Positions 58,801-64,000 of a stretch of DNA of 64,000 bases are shown in pieces. The position numbers and the translations under genes were made by a program. Position 1 is the stretch's first letter, and every line of letters starts with the position of its first letter. Where the stretch lies: assembly GCA_030062745.1 (NCBI GenBank), contig CP099844.1, positions 26,846,596 through 26,910,595 on the forward strand, given 5' to 3'. The stretch comes from Capitulum mitella. Taxonomy: Eukaryota; Arthropoda; Thecostraca; Pollicipedomorpha; Pollicipedidae. The notes below the pieces were generated by a model, which worked only from the letters and a program-made list of their open reading frames with translations, was not told where the DNA came from and did no database searches.

Positions 58801-61800
58801 GGCTAGCTGAGACCGTCCATTCTTCAATTACGTCCATGCCAAACTAACAACTATTGTTCTCATGTGTTCGAAGCAAACAAGGCTAGCTCAAATGTCCCTT
58901 TTGGCACGTCCTTGCCATCCAAATATTTGCTTTGTAGCTCACACAAAGTTTCTTTATTCAGTTTCCCGTCTTAGATAAGTTGAAAAGTCCGTCAAGCTAT
59001 ATTCGATACCATGAGACCAGCTGGAGGTGCTGGTCAAGCTGATGCCATAAGATTTGTGGGAACGAACTCCTCCCCACCCACGACTAACGCAATGTCCGTA
59101 AAGTTATTCTGCTGCAGTTCCGTTTTAACGCATGTGGAGCTCCTCCTCAGGCTTAAGCAACCGGAAAACTGCATTTGATACATAAGTTGTTCTTTTGCTC
59201 AATAGATGGCGCTGCGAGCGGGCGCCTTGAAACCCTTAAAGGCCACATAGAGAGGCAACTTCATCATACGTGATAGTACCGCAAAAATCATATCTGTAGT
59301 CAAACAGCATATGACAAATCCGAAGATGATAGTTTTGAAGAACTTAAAAACTGTTCTTTATGCTCAAATTTACGATTTTGACGGGAAGTACCCGTAAAAA
59401 ACCCTCGAAAAGGCCGACGGCCGCCTCCAAATTTAAATTTAAAAATTTCGAAAAAATCATGTAAGTTTGCAGTGATATTACGCAAGATAATATCATTATT
59501 AATCTGAGTTTTTTACGACCAGGCCTAATGGATACAGCTGGTATCTCTTGTAGTCATACAAAGTTCGTTGATATTGCAAAGAAGCGTAAAACTTTAAAAT
59601 ATCAGGTCAGAATATTATATAAAAAATACTTACATCAGGTCAGCCTGGGTCAGATGGGATTTGGCCATCCTTGGTAAGTAAATTCTTGCTATATAATAGT
59701 GGTTCCAAAACATGTATCAGAGTGGAAACCGATAAATCATATTCGGTTGTGGGGCTGCAAATTTTGCATAAAGCATGACCTCACCCCAGGTCAATGGTCA
59801 AGAGGTAAAAGTACGTATGCAGAGAGAATGAGAAGCATCAGGGCGTATATTCAGGCTTCGAGACTGCCCCACCAGACCCTTAATCTCAAAAATAAATGTA
59901 AAAAACGAAAGTTTAGCTAATTCAGGGTCAATTAGGTGGACATTCCCAAAACAATTCAGGATATTAGAATTCTTCCATTTGTCTCTACGAATGTGGCACG
60001 TTTTACGTCAGTCGATACATTTCATGAAAAACTATGGCACTTTGTTTTTTGGAATGTGGTCCTACTTGATCTAGCCTAAGTCAATGACCTGAGATGATCC
60101 TATATTCAAAAATTGACATGAAATATCTTTTTTTGTGCATATGACAAGGCAGCTAAGTTTCATGCCATTGCACTTTTTGTTTTGTTTTGTTTTTGCTTTT
60201 TGTTTTTTTGTATGTTCAGAAAACCCCGGCCTGGCGAAGGTGAAAAAGGAGCTCATGTAACGTGGGTGAAACGGCCATAACACAGCTCATGTGCACGTTG
60301 ATCTTAAGACGCCGTTATCACAGAGTTATGTGAAGCAGATAAGACACAGAAGATACTGAAGTGCCGCTGCGATGAGGCTCCCACGTTAAAGAACATGGGT
60401 GATCTTTGTGTAAGCATGACTTCCATGTCACACAGGGGCGCTCCTTTCATGGGATAAAATGCAAAAGGCGCACTTTCGATGACATAACATTCAAAAGGCG
60501 CCACTCGATGGCGCAACATTTCAAAAGGCGCCCCTGTGATAATCAGGTGCCGTATCATTCAAAACGTCAACCCCGGTGACACTGAAAAGGCAGCCATGTT
60601 CTAGTGTGTGCACAGGGGCATGCAGTTAAAACGGTCATGACTAGAGGCAGGTCTACTTTGGTTCATAACTTGCGTTCTGCTTCGTTGACAGTTCTGAAAT
60701 GATAATCACACTATGCACTTTGTGTATGAAATTTCCGAAATGTTATGATAAACCGACGGTATAATGTTAATTTATCCAGGTTTGTTTGGTTGGGCCAGGT
60801 TTGTCAGAACTAGGAGTCAAGAGAATGTTTTTAGTCTGCCCCGACGTTTAGTTAAAACAAACCTTGCAATAACTTTTGAAGCGTCAACAGGAAAGCAAGA
60901 AAAGGGGTCAAGACATCTTCAGAAACTGTGCTGTTCTGTAATGACATTTTACTCAGTTGCTCAATGATTAAGTTTATGTGGGGAAAACGTAAAAAGGAAA
61001 GTCGTTTTATGTTGTAAAGGCCCATGCGTTTCAGAATAAGTCGATAATATTGAAAGGTGGATAAACGTGGAATTGAACTCAAAAGTGGATGCTGACACGT
61101 TTGATTCAAAACATTACTAAGAGCCCCCCTTATGTGTCTCCAAAACAGCATTCAACAGCGATCGGCATAGCATCAGAAGGAGCCACCTGAGGTCGTGGTG
61201 TGCGATATCAAGCCAAATATAAATAAATATGTCCTTTTTACACCGGCAGGACCCGTGTTTTTCGAACATTTCAGGATATATTCAGGTTTCAGCAGACAAG
61301 ACTTTTATGCTGACTATGCGGGCTTTGGCCATAGTCAAGTTATGCATGGTTGGGGCTATATAGCATCAGAAAGGGCCACTTGAGATCGTGGTGTGTGATA
61401 TCAAGCCAAATATAACAGCAAGTATATATTTCCTTTTTTATGCTGACTACGCGTGTTCTGGCAACAGTCAAGTTGTGCATGTTTAACCGGTATCTGTCGT
61501 ATACCTTCTATGTGCAAGGGATTTGTGATGCTGGGGACCGCTTTCTCACTTGTGAACGTAACTGTTTAAAATGACTCACAGAAGGGTTGAAGGTGGTGAG
61601 ATCAAGCTAAATGAGGCTTTGTTGATCCAGACAAGCATTGTTTTACAGGCACTGGCAAAATACAAGGCGTAAGTGGGGTCAGCAACTTCGCTAACAAAGG
61701 AAGACTTATGCCATAACTTCGTTGCTTTGTAATATGAAATGTTTTGTGACAAAAAAAGCCGGACATACAAACGCTTTAAAGTCATGCTAGATGAATCAGT

Positions 61801-63378
61801 GATGCAGTTTATTAGAATGATGTGCTCAAATGTCACCTCAGGTCACTAATGGTCTCAAAGAACTCTAAGCAACACTATGGTGGAGTAAAGCAAGAGTTTT
61901 CCCTTTTCATTGGTATCTAGACATGATTGCTTAGTGAAAAGAATTATGCACGCTGCGAATAACCAAATAATTTCATCTTAGGTCAAATGACGAAAGTTTA
62001 ACGAAGGGAAGTTAGACCGAAACTGGGTCTGAATCCATTCAAAGCCAATAACGTTGCAGGTACAAGTAACGCTGTCGTAATCACTCACTTCGGAATTACG
62101 CAAAACATAATGTAACGTATAGCCTGACTCACGTTCACGTATCATCTTTGACAGCATATTGTCTATATATACCTAACAACAGGTACGCATTCTCATATTC
62201 CAATTTCATATGAGCAGAAGCAGGCCCAACATGTTGGCGATCAGCGCAAAAAGGAAACAATTGATGCACTGATTCAACCAACTGATGCTGACTGATACAT
62301 ACGCTGAACTTTCCGAAAAGACGCTGACTTTTATATACATTGCATTAGAAGAAAACTGTTGGGTCCTCTCATAGTTCCCAATGGTTTTGTTTTATGTGAG
62401 ATAATATAACACATATCGTTGCATGACCCTTGCATGTATCGTGAAACATGACGCCTTTGGTGCTGAAATTAGGGGTAATTTTCGCATTTCATATCGTCAT
62501 GTGCAGTTTAGGCGCCAGCCTTGTCTGTCGCCGTTTGTTTGTTGGTTTATAGCACAGAAAGGAAGGCCCTTTTCTCATACAATAATTTGTTGTCCGGAGC
62601 GAAAAGAGCCTTGTCCTTCCATGTCGTATGTTTCCTGGATTAAGCGTTCTGTATATTATTTCTTACCATAATCCTGGATTAAGTGATTTGTAAGGCTTTG
62701 AAGTATCATCCAGGGATGCGTTACACCAAAAGATATTTGTTCTTCTGTTGAAATTAAAAGTAGTCAATATAACGCATTGGACTACATGACTGTACAGAAT
62801 TTTCGAATTTTTAAGGCGTCTATGAAAGCCACAATTCTCTGCCAATGGTTACAGCAATTGGAACAAGCATTTATTTGCTTACGCTTGTTTCAGACTTAAT
62901 TTCATCCGTTCCACGGTGTTATGTGAAAAAATGAAAATCTTCCCCTTTTACATATACTGGTTTTACCTCCTCATGTTAATGAGCGTGGGCAGGAAACACG
63001 ATTTCAACCAGGAATTGGCAAAATTTCAAAAATGCGCAGTAATATGTTTTTCCCAAAAAGCAAAATTCAAAGTCATATTTATCGTTCATAACTTAATTTC
63101 ATGTCGTGGGCAATTTTAAGTACAGCTCAACTGCTGTTGTTTTGCTCTGTGAACCAGCAGTGAACTACGTGTACGTGACCGCAGATAACATATTTTCTCG
63201 TGACGGACAATGCATGACGCTCATCTGCTTCTCCACGTGACGGGATCTAACCGAAACGTGCCCATTATTCACGCTGTCTGGGGTCGTTGTTTTTCAGGAG
63301 CTGCCCCTTTTTCTGCGGGAGAATAAGGGCGGTATGTACAGCACGCCCTGTTTTTACGCCAGCCGCGTCGTCTCGCTG
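33025..63378 (+). CDS. w: White-like ABCG half-transporter gene (11 exons in model, 3' end outside window)
   Basis: ABCG proteins have one ATP-binding domain followed by six membrane helices and pair up to move substrates across membranes. In insects White pairs with Scarlet or Brown to load pigment precursors into eye pigment granules. In the joined model (500 codons, no stop) the visible motifs are Walker A GSSGSGKS about residues 110-117, Q-loop YQDD 156-159, signature LSGGE 218-222, Walker B LLFCDE 238-243, D-loop GLDS 247-250 and H-loop TIHQP 273-277. A White-type linker ADFY...SRDRI...ICDNF and the first membrane helices follow. Features such as IGVPG and LTDPPLL favour White over Scarlet. 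White is about 690 residues, so some 180 are missing past the window. All firm introns are GT-AG and phases agree. The 5' end is uncertain. Confidence 0.85.
33927..34059. repeat. Long near-perfect hairpin in intron 1
   Basis: Arms 33927-33973 and 34012-34059 are reverse complements over 47 bases with about five mismatches, around a 38-base loop. The innermost 23 bases of each arm pair perfectly (CATAAATC...TTGCTCGG). It could be a small foldback MITE or a hairpin RNA precursor. Confidence 0.8.
34309..34572 (+). CDS. w: White-like gene, exon 2: N-terminal linker into the ATP-binding domain
   Basis: The frame ending at donor AACG|GTAGGT (34573) encodes [20 protein letters not shown] and [12 protein letters not shown]...FRRVLNN. 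This matches the start of the ABCG domain (LTYTWHNMDVF-type strand, then the stretch before the Walker A exon). The frame has a stop at 34266-34268 and no ATG, so translation must start in an earlier exon. The acceptor chosen, TCCAGTCCAG (ending 34308), is the one in phase with the candidate first exon. Another AG at 34346 would need a different upstream phase. Confidence 0.75.
34675..34956. repeat. Fragments of a SINE tail and a TTAA-element end in intron 2
   Basis: 34675-34722 (GCGTCGCAACCTCTCAC...GGTTGTCGG) matches the tail of the tRNA-derived repeat at 13.5 kb. 34895-34956 (TTCTTCCCATGC...CATAGGGTTCATGTTAAAT) matches the fragments at 11.1 and 31.1 kb. Just after it, GTCGGGGAAGGGGCAACTGCCCC resembles the inner end of the 1.2 kb TTAA family. 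Confidence 0.45.
35041..36026. other. Intron 2 remainder, nothing recognised
   Basis: No exon-like block or repeat that I can support. The 133- and 120-codon frames overlap on opposite strands and lack family motifs. Confidence 0.4.
36027..36506. mobile_element. 480-bp inverted-repeat element (foldback/MITE) in intron 2
   Basis: The left end CATTTCTAGATTGCCAAGG...CAGAGTCACTGA and the reverse complement of the right end, CATTTCTAGATTGTCAAAG...CAGAGCCACTGA, match over roughly 65 bases with about ten to twelve differences. The interior is also rich in GAGAT/ATCTC words. No open frame of note and no clear target duplication. It sits 181 bases upstream of exon 3. Confidence 0.7.
36688..36736 (+). 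CDS. w: White-like gene, exon 3: first half of Walker A
   Basis: A 49-base exon between acceptor CGCTTCCAG and donor GTGAGC. Starting from the G left by exon 2 it reads [16 protein letters not shown] and ends in AG, the first two bases of the next serine. The Walker A loop is therefore split across intron 3. The phases (1 in, 2 out) fit both neighbours exactly. Confidence 0.93.
37401..37587 (+). CDS. w: White-like gene, exon 4: Walker A to Q-loop
   Basis: From acceptor TTTCCGCAG. It completes the serine and reads [18 protein letters not shown], then [11 protein letters not shown], then [20 protein letters not shown], ending FA before donor GTACGC. The lysine and serine of GSGKS bind ATP phosphate, and the glutamine of YQDD is the Q-loop residue that senses the bound nucleotide. 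The 579-bp open frame continuing past the donor is intron read-through. Confidence 0.95.
38043..38213 (+). CDS. w: White-like gene, exon 5: helical subdomain and ABC signature
   Basis: Acceptor CTGCCGCAG, 57 codons in phase 0, donor GTACGA. Encodes [20 protein letters not shown] (ABCG helical segment), then [20 protein letters not shown] and LAFATE. IGVPG directly before the signature helix is the White-type spelling. The 259-codon minus-strand frame over this region is a composition artefact of the GC-rich exon plus the GA-rich intron. Confidence 0.95.
38353..38376. repeat. (GA)n microsatellite in intron 5
   Basis: About twelve GA units within a longer purine-rich stretch (about 38225-38400) that directly follows the exon 5 donor. 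Confidence 0.85.
38434..38810 (+). repeat. Tandem duplication of about 240 bp in intron 5
   Basis: The block AAAGAC(A/G)CTAAA(A)TATTTAGATCAT(A/G)CGATCAGC...TTTTTGCTGA...ACTCATGG occurs at about 38450 and again at about 38684. Within the first unit TCAGTGTGACTCTCATGGGTGG is itself doubled (38510-38553). Confidence 0.7.
38944..39256 (+). pseudogene. Non-LTR retrotransposon reverse transcriptase relic
   Basis: Three frame pieces in order: [20 protein letters not shown] with [14 protein letters not shown]; then [15 protein letters not shown]; then [19 protein letters not shown]. These match the LINE-type RT series AFD..NH...L..L, WF.SYL.DR.Q.V, G.PQGS.LGPLLF and ..YADDT.L. The catalytic YADD reads YAND, and stops and shifts separate the pieces, so it is inactive. 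Only part of the RT domain is visible. CR1/Jockey-like; the clade is uncertain. Confidence 0.75.
39257..40455. other. Intron 5 middle part, nothing recognised
   Basis: No recognisable coding or repeat structure. The 141- and 121-codon plus-strand frames have no recognisable motif. Confidence 0.4.
40460..40780 (+). repeat. 48-bp minisatellite abutting the exon 6 splice acceptor
   Basis: About 6.5 units of the type GTCTGGTCCGTCGGCGG then TCTCCGGTGGGGGTCCGTGA then CCGGTACCATG. The last, partial unit reads GTCTGGTCCGTCAG and is directly joined to exon 6. So the repeat itself supplies the 3' splice site. Because 48 is a multiple of three, one frame stays open through the array and gives a repeated 16-residue peptide; the frame does not continue into the exon 6 frame. 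Confidence 0.9.
40781..41019 (+). CDS. w: White-like gene, exon 6: Walker B, D-loop, H-loop
   Basis: Encodes [20 protein letters not shown], then [20 protein letters not shown] and [20 protein letters not shown], ending AKFFA plus two bases. The catalytic glutamate of LLFCDE and the histidine of TIHQP are present, so the ATPase site looks complete. Donor GTGCGT. The acceptor CGTCAG lies at the very edge of the 48-bp minisatellite in intron 5. Confidence 0.95.
41594..41798 (+). CDS. w: White-like gene, exon 7: linker after the ATP-binding domain
   Basis: Acceptor GCCACGGCAG; the first base completes AG-C (Ser). Reads [20 protein letters not shown], then [20 protein letters not shown] and [11 protein letters not shown]. 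The CP..YN.ADFY...LAV.PG.E..SRDRI..ICDNF pattern is the strongest White-specific match in the gene. Donor GTGAGT after ALR, phase 0. Confidence 0.94.
42144..42175 (+). CDS. w: White-like gene, exon 8: 32-base microexon
   Basis: Between a long pyrimidine tract with acceptor CTCTTTTCAG and donor GTAAGT. Reads [10 protein letters not shown] plus two bases of valine. It corresponds to the short variable segment before the membrane domain (GYTYKATWF-like in White). Phase fits exons 7 and 9. Confidence 0.88.
42181..44811. other. Intron 8, no other gene recognised
   Basis: Contains a low-complexity (GAT)/(TTTTGAT) patch at about 42808-42872. A TTTAACGACGCTC motif near 44212 is shared with the SINE tail at 13.5 kb. 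The minus-strand Ser/Lys-rich frames at 42629-42923 are the low-complexity patch. The frame at 43482-43925 is unrecognised. Confidence 0.4.
44812..44917 (+). CDS. w: White-like gene, exon 9: entry to first membrane helix
   Basis: Acceptor CTGTGCCGCAG; completes valine and reads [20 protein letters not shown] then [15 protein letters not shown], donor GTAAGA. This is the conserved amphipathic and connecting helix of ABCG transporters (W..Q...L..R.....R.P.....R..Q) leading into helix 1. Confidence 0.93.
44918..46536. other. Intron 9, nothing recognised
   Basis: AT-leaning intron with no identifiable repeat family or exon-like segment. Confidence 0.4.
46537..46680 (+). CDS. w: White-like gene, exon 10: membrane helices 1-2
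   Basis: Acceptor CCTCTCTCAG, 48 codons, donor GTGAGC. Encodes [20 protein letters not shown], then [20 protein letters not shown] and GVLSLFPQ. The hydrophobic [10 protein letters not shown] finishes helix 1. The QLGVQNLQG loop and the [11 protein letters not shown] helix are ABCG hallmarks. The donor is followed within 70 bases by a long GA microsatellite. Confidence 0.94.
46751..46891. repeat. Compound (GA)n / (TA)n / (GT)n microsatellite
   Basis: A GA run of about 75 bases (46751-46826), a short TATATA (about 46849-46858) and a GT run (46868-46891), starting 70 bases after the exon 10 donor. Frames of alternating Arg-Glu or Leu-Ser across it are artefacts. Confidence 0.95.
47025..47282 (+). 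repeat. 5' LTR of the Pao/BEL element
   Basis: Starts TTGTTAGCGACACTT and ends CGTACGTAACAA; the end hexamers TTGTTA/TAACAA are perfect inverted repeats. It aligns with the 3' LTR through shared blocks such as TATCGTAAGTGCTCGTGTGA and ATTAAAATTTGGGTCATGAC. Confidence 0.92.
47283..47300 (+). other. Candidate primer binding site
   Basis: TGGTCCTCCGGGCCGGAT begins directly after the 5' LTR with the TGG expected to pair with a tRNA CCA end. Its reverse complement reads like an acceptor stem plus part of a T-stem. I cannot name the tRNA without a search. Confidence 0.5.
47361..48347 (+). pseudogene. Pao/BEL gag region, broken
   Basis: Frame opens at ATG 47361 ([15 protein letters not shown]...). 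It has in-frame stops at 47493 and 47640 and another near 47799, then continues in the same frame into [16 protein letters not shown] (47877), the DUF1759 (PF03564) opening. The early part is Ala/Gln-rich ([14 protein letters not shown]) and likely coiled coil, as in BEL gag. It ends at a stop at 48345. Confidence 0.8.
48554..49504 (+). pseudogene. Pao/BEL zinc-knuckle and aspartic protease region
   Basis: The frame has changed relative to gag. Near the start is a Cys/His-rich run ([12 protein letters not shown], then [20 protein letters not shown]) typical of BEL zinc knuckles. It then reads [20 protein letters not shown] followed by QMTLI, the DUF1758 protease position. The catalytic D-S/P-G triad is altered to G-L-G, so the protease is probably dead. 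A stop follows at 49502. Confidence 0.8.
49538..50415 (+). pseudogene. Pao/BEL reverse transcriptase region
   Basis: Two frames with a shift near 49830-49900. The first contains [11 protein letters not shown]. The second contains [20 protein letters not shown] then ALRFLWRGM, the Pao/BEL RT core (D....FHQ...... ..FLWR), where the FHQ position reads VHQ. The catalytic box is FYVDDYLDS at 50194-50220 and is intact. Shift and stops make it non-functional. Confidence 0.85.
50671..51738 (+). pseudogene. Pao/BEL RNase H-like and integrase zinc-binding region (355 open codons)
   Basis: The longest intact frame of the element. It starts with a DGSEKGFG...YFR segment (RNase H first aspartate) and continues [13 protein letters not shown] and [12 protein letters not shown], which are Pao/BEL A17 (PF05380)/RNase H motifs. 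It ends with [20 protein letters not shown] and TYW, the H...H zinc-binding part of integrase. A stop after YWI at 51736 cuts it off from the integrase core. The first codon is not a true start. Confidence 0.85.
51740..52733 (+). pseudogene. Pao/BEL integrase core and C-terminal domain, broken
   Basis: In changing frames: [12 protein letters not shown] (first catalytic D) near 51855, [20 protein letters not shown] (second D) near 52030, and [19 protein letters not shown] (catalytic E) near 52165. A C-terminal piece then reads [19 protein letters not shown] and [15 protein letters not shown] (DUF5641, PF18701), ending at TAA 52731. At least three frame changes. The D, D and E residues are still visible. 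Confidence 0.85.
52861..52886. other. Perfect 10-bp stem hairpin before the 3' LTR
   Basis: GAATTTCTGC and GCAGAAATTC pair perfectly around the loop ACATAC, eight bases upstream of the 3' LTR. This is where a polypurine tract would be expected, and none is obvious. It may act in the 3' end of the element RNA or be chance. Confidence 0.6.
52894..53148 (+). repeat. 3' LTR of the Pao/BEL element
   Basis: Starts CTATTAGCGACACTTGT (first base and third base mutated relative to the 5' LTR) and ends CATATGTAACAA. Main differences from the 5' LTR lie in the middle (53028-53060), with an indel, and near the TTTTTT run. Confidence 0.92.
53202..55625. mobile_element. hAT-like non-autonomous element filled with a degenerate 20-21-bp repeat
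   Basis: Flanked by perfect 8-bp duplications TTTCTGAC (53194-53201 and 55626-55633). Ends are CAAGGGCGTAGCCAGG and, on the other strand, CAGTGGCGTAGCCAAGG, an inverted repeat of about 16 bases. An 8-bp duplication is a hAT trait. From about 53540 to 55340 the body is a degenerate array of units near CAGGGGCCCTCTGGCAGTCT, grading into TAAAGGGGCCCCTGTCGACC-type units. No transposase frame is seen; the open frames (up to 147 codons) are repeat artefacts. It inserted 53 bases from the Pao/BEL 3' LTR. Confidence 0.8.
55634..56927. other. Intron 10 spacer, nothing recognised
   Basis: A short G-run near 55800. Scattered AGGTCA-type motifs (AAGGTCAGTCTAGGTCAAGG near 56220). No element ends or exon-like sequence recognised. 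Confidence 0.4.
56928..59239 (+). mobile_element. TTAA-flanked 2.3 kb DNA transposon with a decayed ORF
   Basis: The left end (from 56932) GGATTTCAAGGCGCCCGCTC...GCGCCATCTTTTGAGC and the reverse complement of the right end GGGTTTCAAGGCGCCCGCTC...GCGCCATCTATTGAGC match over about 45 bases. The right flank is TTAA and the left GTAA, so a TTAA target is likely. The body holds a broken open frame (57659-58604). TTAA targets occur in piggyBac and Kolobok elements; these ends are unlike the other TTAA elements in the window. Confidence 0.75.
57659..58604 (+). pseudogene. Decayed protein of the TTAA-flanked element, family not assigned
   Basis: Segments in changing frames: [20 protein letters not shown] (about 58215-58290), then [20 protein letters not shown] then TEPPLT (about 58315-58390), then [20 protein letters not shown] and [20 protein letters not shown] then MPVFESK (about 58438-58580). 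The series INF.A..Y.DLIDW....TEPPL, H(T/N)QAVER.V..VT.A...V.G...R.G.I......R..MP.F..K is one I recall from uncharacterised, repeat-associated invertebrate proteins. Several shifts and stops make it inactive. Whether it is the transposase is inference from its position between the inverted repeats. Confidence 0.55.
59240..60433. other. Intron 10 spacer, nothing recognised
   Basis: AT-rich, with scattered AGGTCA words (59605-59790, 60070-60090) and a poly(T/G) stretch near 60170-60215. No element boundary recognised. Confidence 0.4.
60434..60560 (+). repeat. 30-bp tandem repeat, about four units
   Basis: Units of the form CAAAAGGCGC(A/C)C...CGATG(A/G)C(A/G)(T/C)AACATT. The period of 30 keeps a minus-strand frame open (repeats of APFE/APFA), which is not a gene. 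Confidence 0.75.
61168..61490 (+). repeat. Tandem duplication of 193 bp, second copy shortened
   Basis: TAGCATCAGAA(G/A)G(G)AGCCAC(C)TGAG(G/A)TCGTGGTGTG starts at 61168 and again at 61361. Both continue GATATCAAGCCAAATATAA and later TTTATGCTGACTA(T/C)GCG...CAGTCAAGTT-type sequence. The second copy lacks about 60 bases in its middle. Confidence 0.8.
61491..63297. other. End of intron 10, nothing recognised
   Basis: AT-rich intron sequence. No repeat family or coding block recognised up to the exon 11 acceptor. Confidence 0.4.
63298..63378 (+). CDS. w: White-like gene, exon 11: conserved E-loop segment
   Basis: Acceptor TTTTTCAG, 27 codons, donor GTGAGT. Reads [20 protein letters not shown] then ASRVVSL, matching the ABCG segment E.P.F.RE...G.Y....Y......A/L between helices 2 and 3. 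It follows exon 10 in phase 0 although 16.6 kb away. Remaining helices and the extracellular loop must lie past position 64000. Confidence 0.93.
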
Positions 63379-64000
63379 GTGAGTTTTTGCAAGCGTTGGG
63401 GGTCCGCTGAATGCAGGTGAGCCAGAGCTGCTACCGTGCCGAAAACAATACAGTCTTTTGAGGCGTATCTCGCCGTGTGCTCTCAGTGGGCCAGCAACAG
63501 TCAAAATGACGACTGGAACCTGATGTGCACCCAAACGTGACACTCAGCTACGTCTGACCCTCAGTCAGGCGTTAACGACTTCGTGACAGGCTATTAACGA
63601 TTGATAGTCTCACTTAAATCGTGAGTTCAATGACCACCACGGGATTCACTAGCCGTTCCAGATAAGTCGCAAGTCATATTGGGCCCTCTGCTCCAATGGT
63701 CCTGTGACTAATCCGCGTAATCTGCGTAATCCGCGTAAATTTTATGGTGTAAAGGTGTCTCATTTTTTGACGATCCTAATTTCAAACACCTCACAACCCT
63801 GCCTATTCAATCATTATGAAATTACGAAAGCGTACTTCGTGTTAAGCATCTTGCTTTGCTACCGATTATGCCTCTGCACGTTTCAAGTAAAACCACAGTT
63901 ATGGGATGTTCCAGGGGTGTAACCACGTCCAAATCATTCCTCTTGCCGGGAAGGATTTTAGGGCCATTGTTTCCATGTGTTACCACAGACCTATAATGCC
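63379..64000. other. Start of intron 11, nothing recognised
   Basis: Follows the exon 11 donor. A small triple repeat AATC(C/T)GCGTAA lies at about 63712-63738. The next exon is not reached within the window. Confidence 0.5.

Overview
The window is animal nuclear DNA, most likely from an arthropod, possibly a crustacean or other non-insect. It has one clear host gene: a white-like ABCG half-transporter split over many exons with GT-AG introns. It also has a Pao/BEL retrotransposon (a class known only from animals), Ty3/Gypsy and non-LTR fragments, hAT-type and TTAA-target DNA elements, tRNA-derived short repeats, and a short tract of TTAGG-like telomeric motif. There are no operons, ribosome binding sites or CRISPR arrays. 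Most open frames in the first 33 kb are chance frames in repeats or GC-rich patches.

Layout. 0.4-6.1 kb: two 1.2 kb TTAA-ended elements in opposite orientation, a 443-bp short relative, a small inverted-repeat element and a GC-rich tandem repeat. 6.5-10.5 kb: two decayed Ty3/Gypsy integrase fragments on opposite strands, a tRNA-derived repeat and a 143-bp hAT-like element with a perfect 8-bp target duplication. 10.5-33 kb: gene-poor DNA with a second TTAA-ended family (15.3-17.7 kb), a third copy of the first family with a duplicated tail (23.7-25.3 kb), several tRNA-derived repeats and a tandem repeat present in both orientations (28.9 and 30.25 kb).

33.0-64 kb: the transporter gene, plus strand. 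Exons 3-11 are firm, exon 2 has an uncertain 5' border, and exon 1 is only a candidate. The joined model gives exactly 500 codons with no stop: linker, complete nucleotide-binding domain (Walker A, Q-loop, LSGGE signature, Walker B, D-loop, H-loop) and the start of the membrane domain. The last membrane helices and the stop lie beyond the window. The closest family recalled is White (a GVPG motif, LTDPPLL, and the ADFY...PG...SRDRI...ICDNF block), with a Scarlet-like CTIHQP segment. White proteins act as half-transporters for pigment precursors in insect eyes; that role is not shown here.

Introns carry most of the remaining content. Intron 5 has a non-LTR reverse transcriptase relic and a 48-bp minisatellite that runs straight into the exon 6 splice acceptor. 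Intron 10 is 16.6 kb and holds three elements in a row: a full-length but broken Pao/BEL element (47025-53148), a 2.4 kb hAT-like element filled with a degenerate 20-21-bp repeat (53202-55625), and a 2.3 kb TTAA-flanked element with a decayed unassigned ORF (56928-59239).
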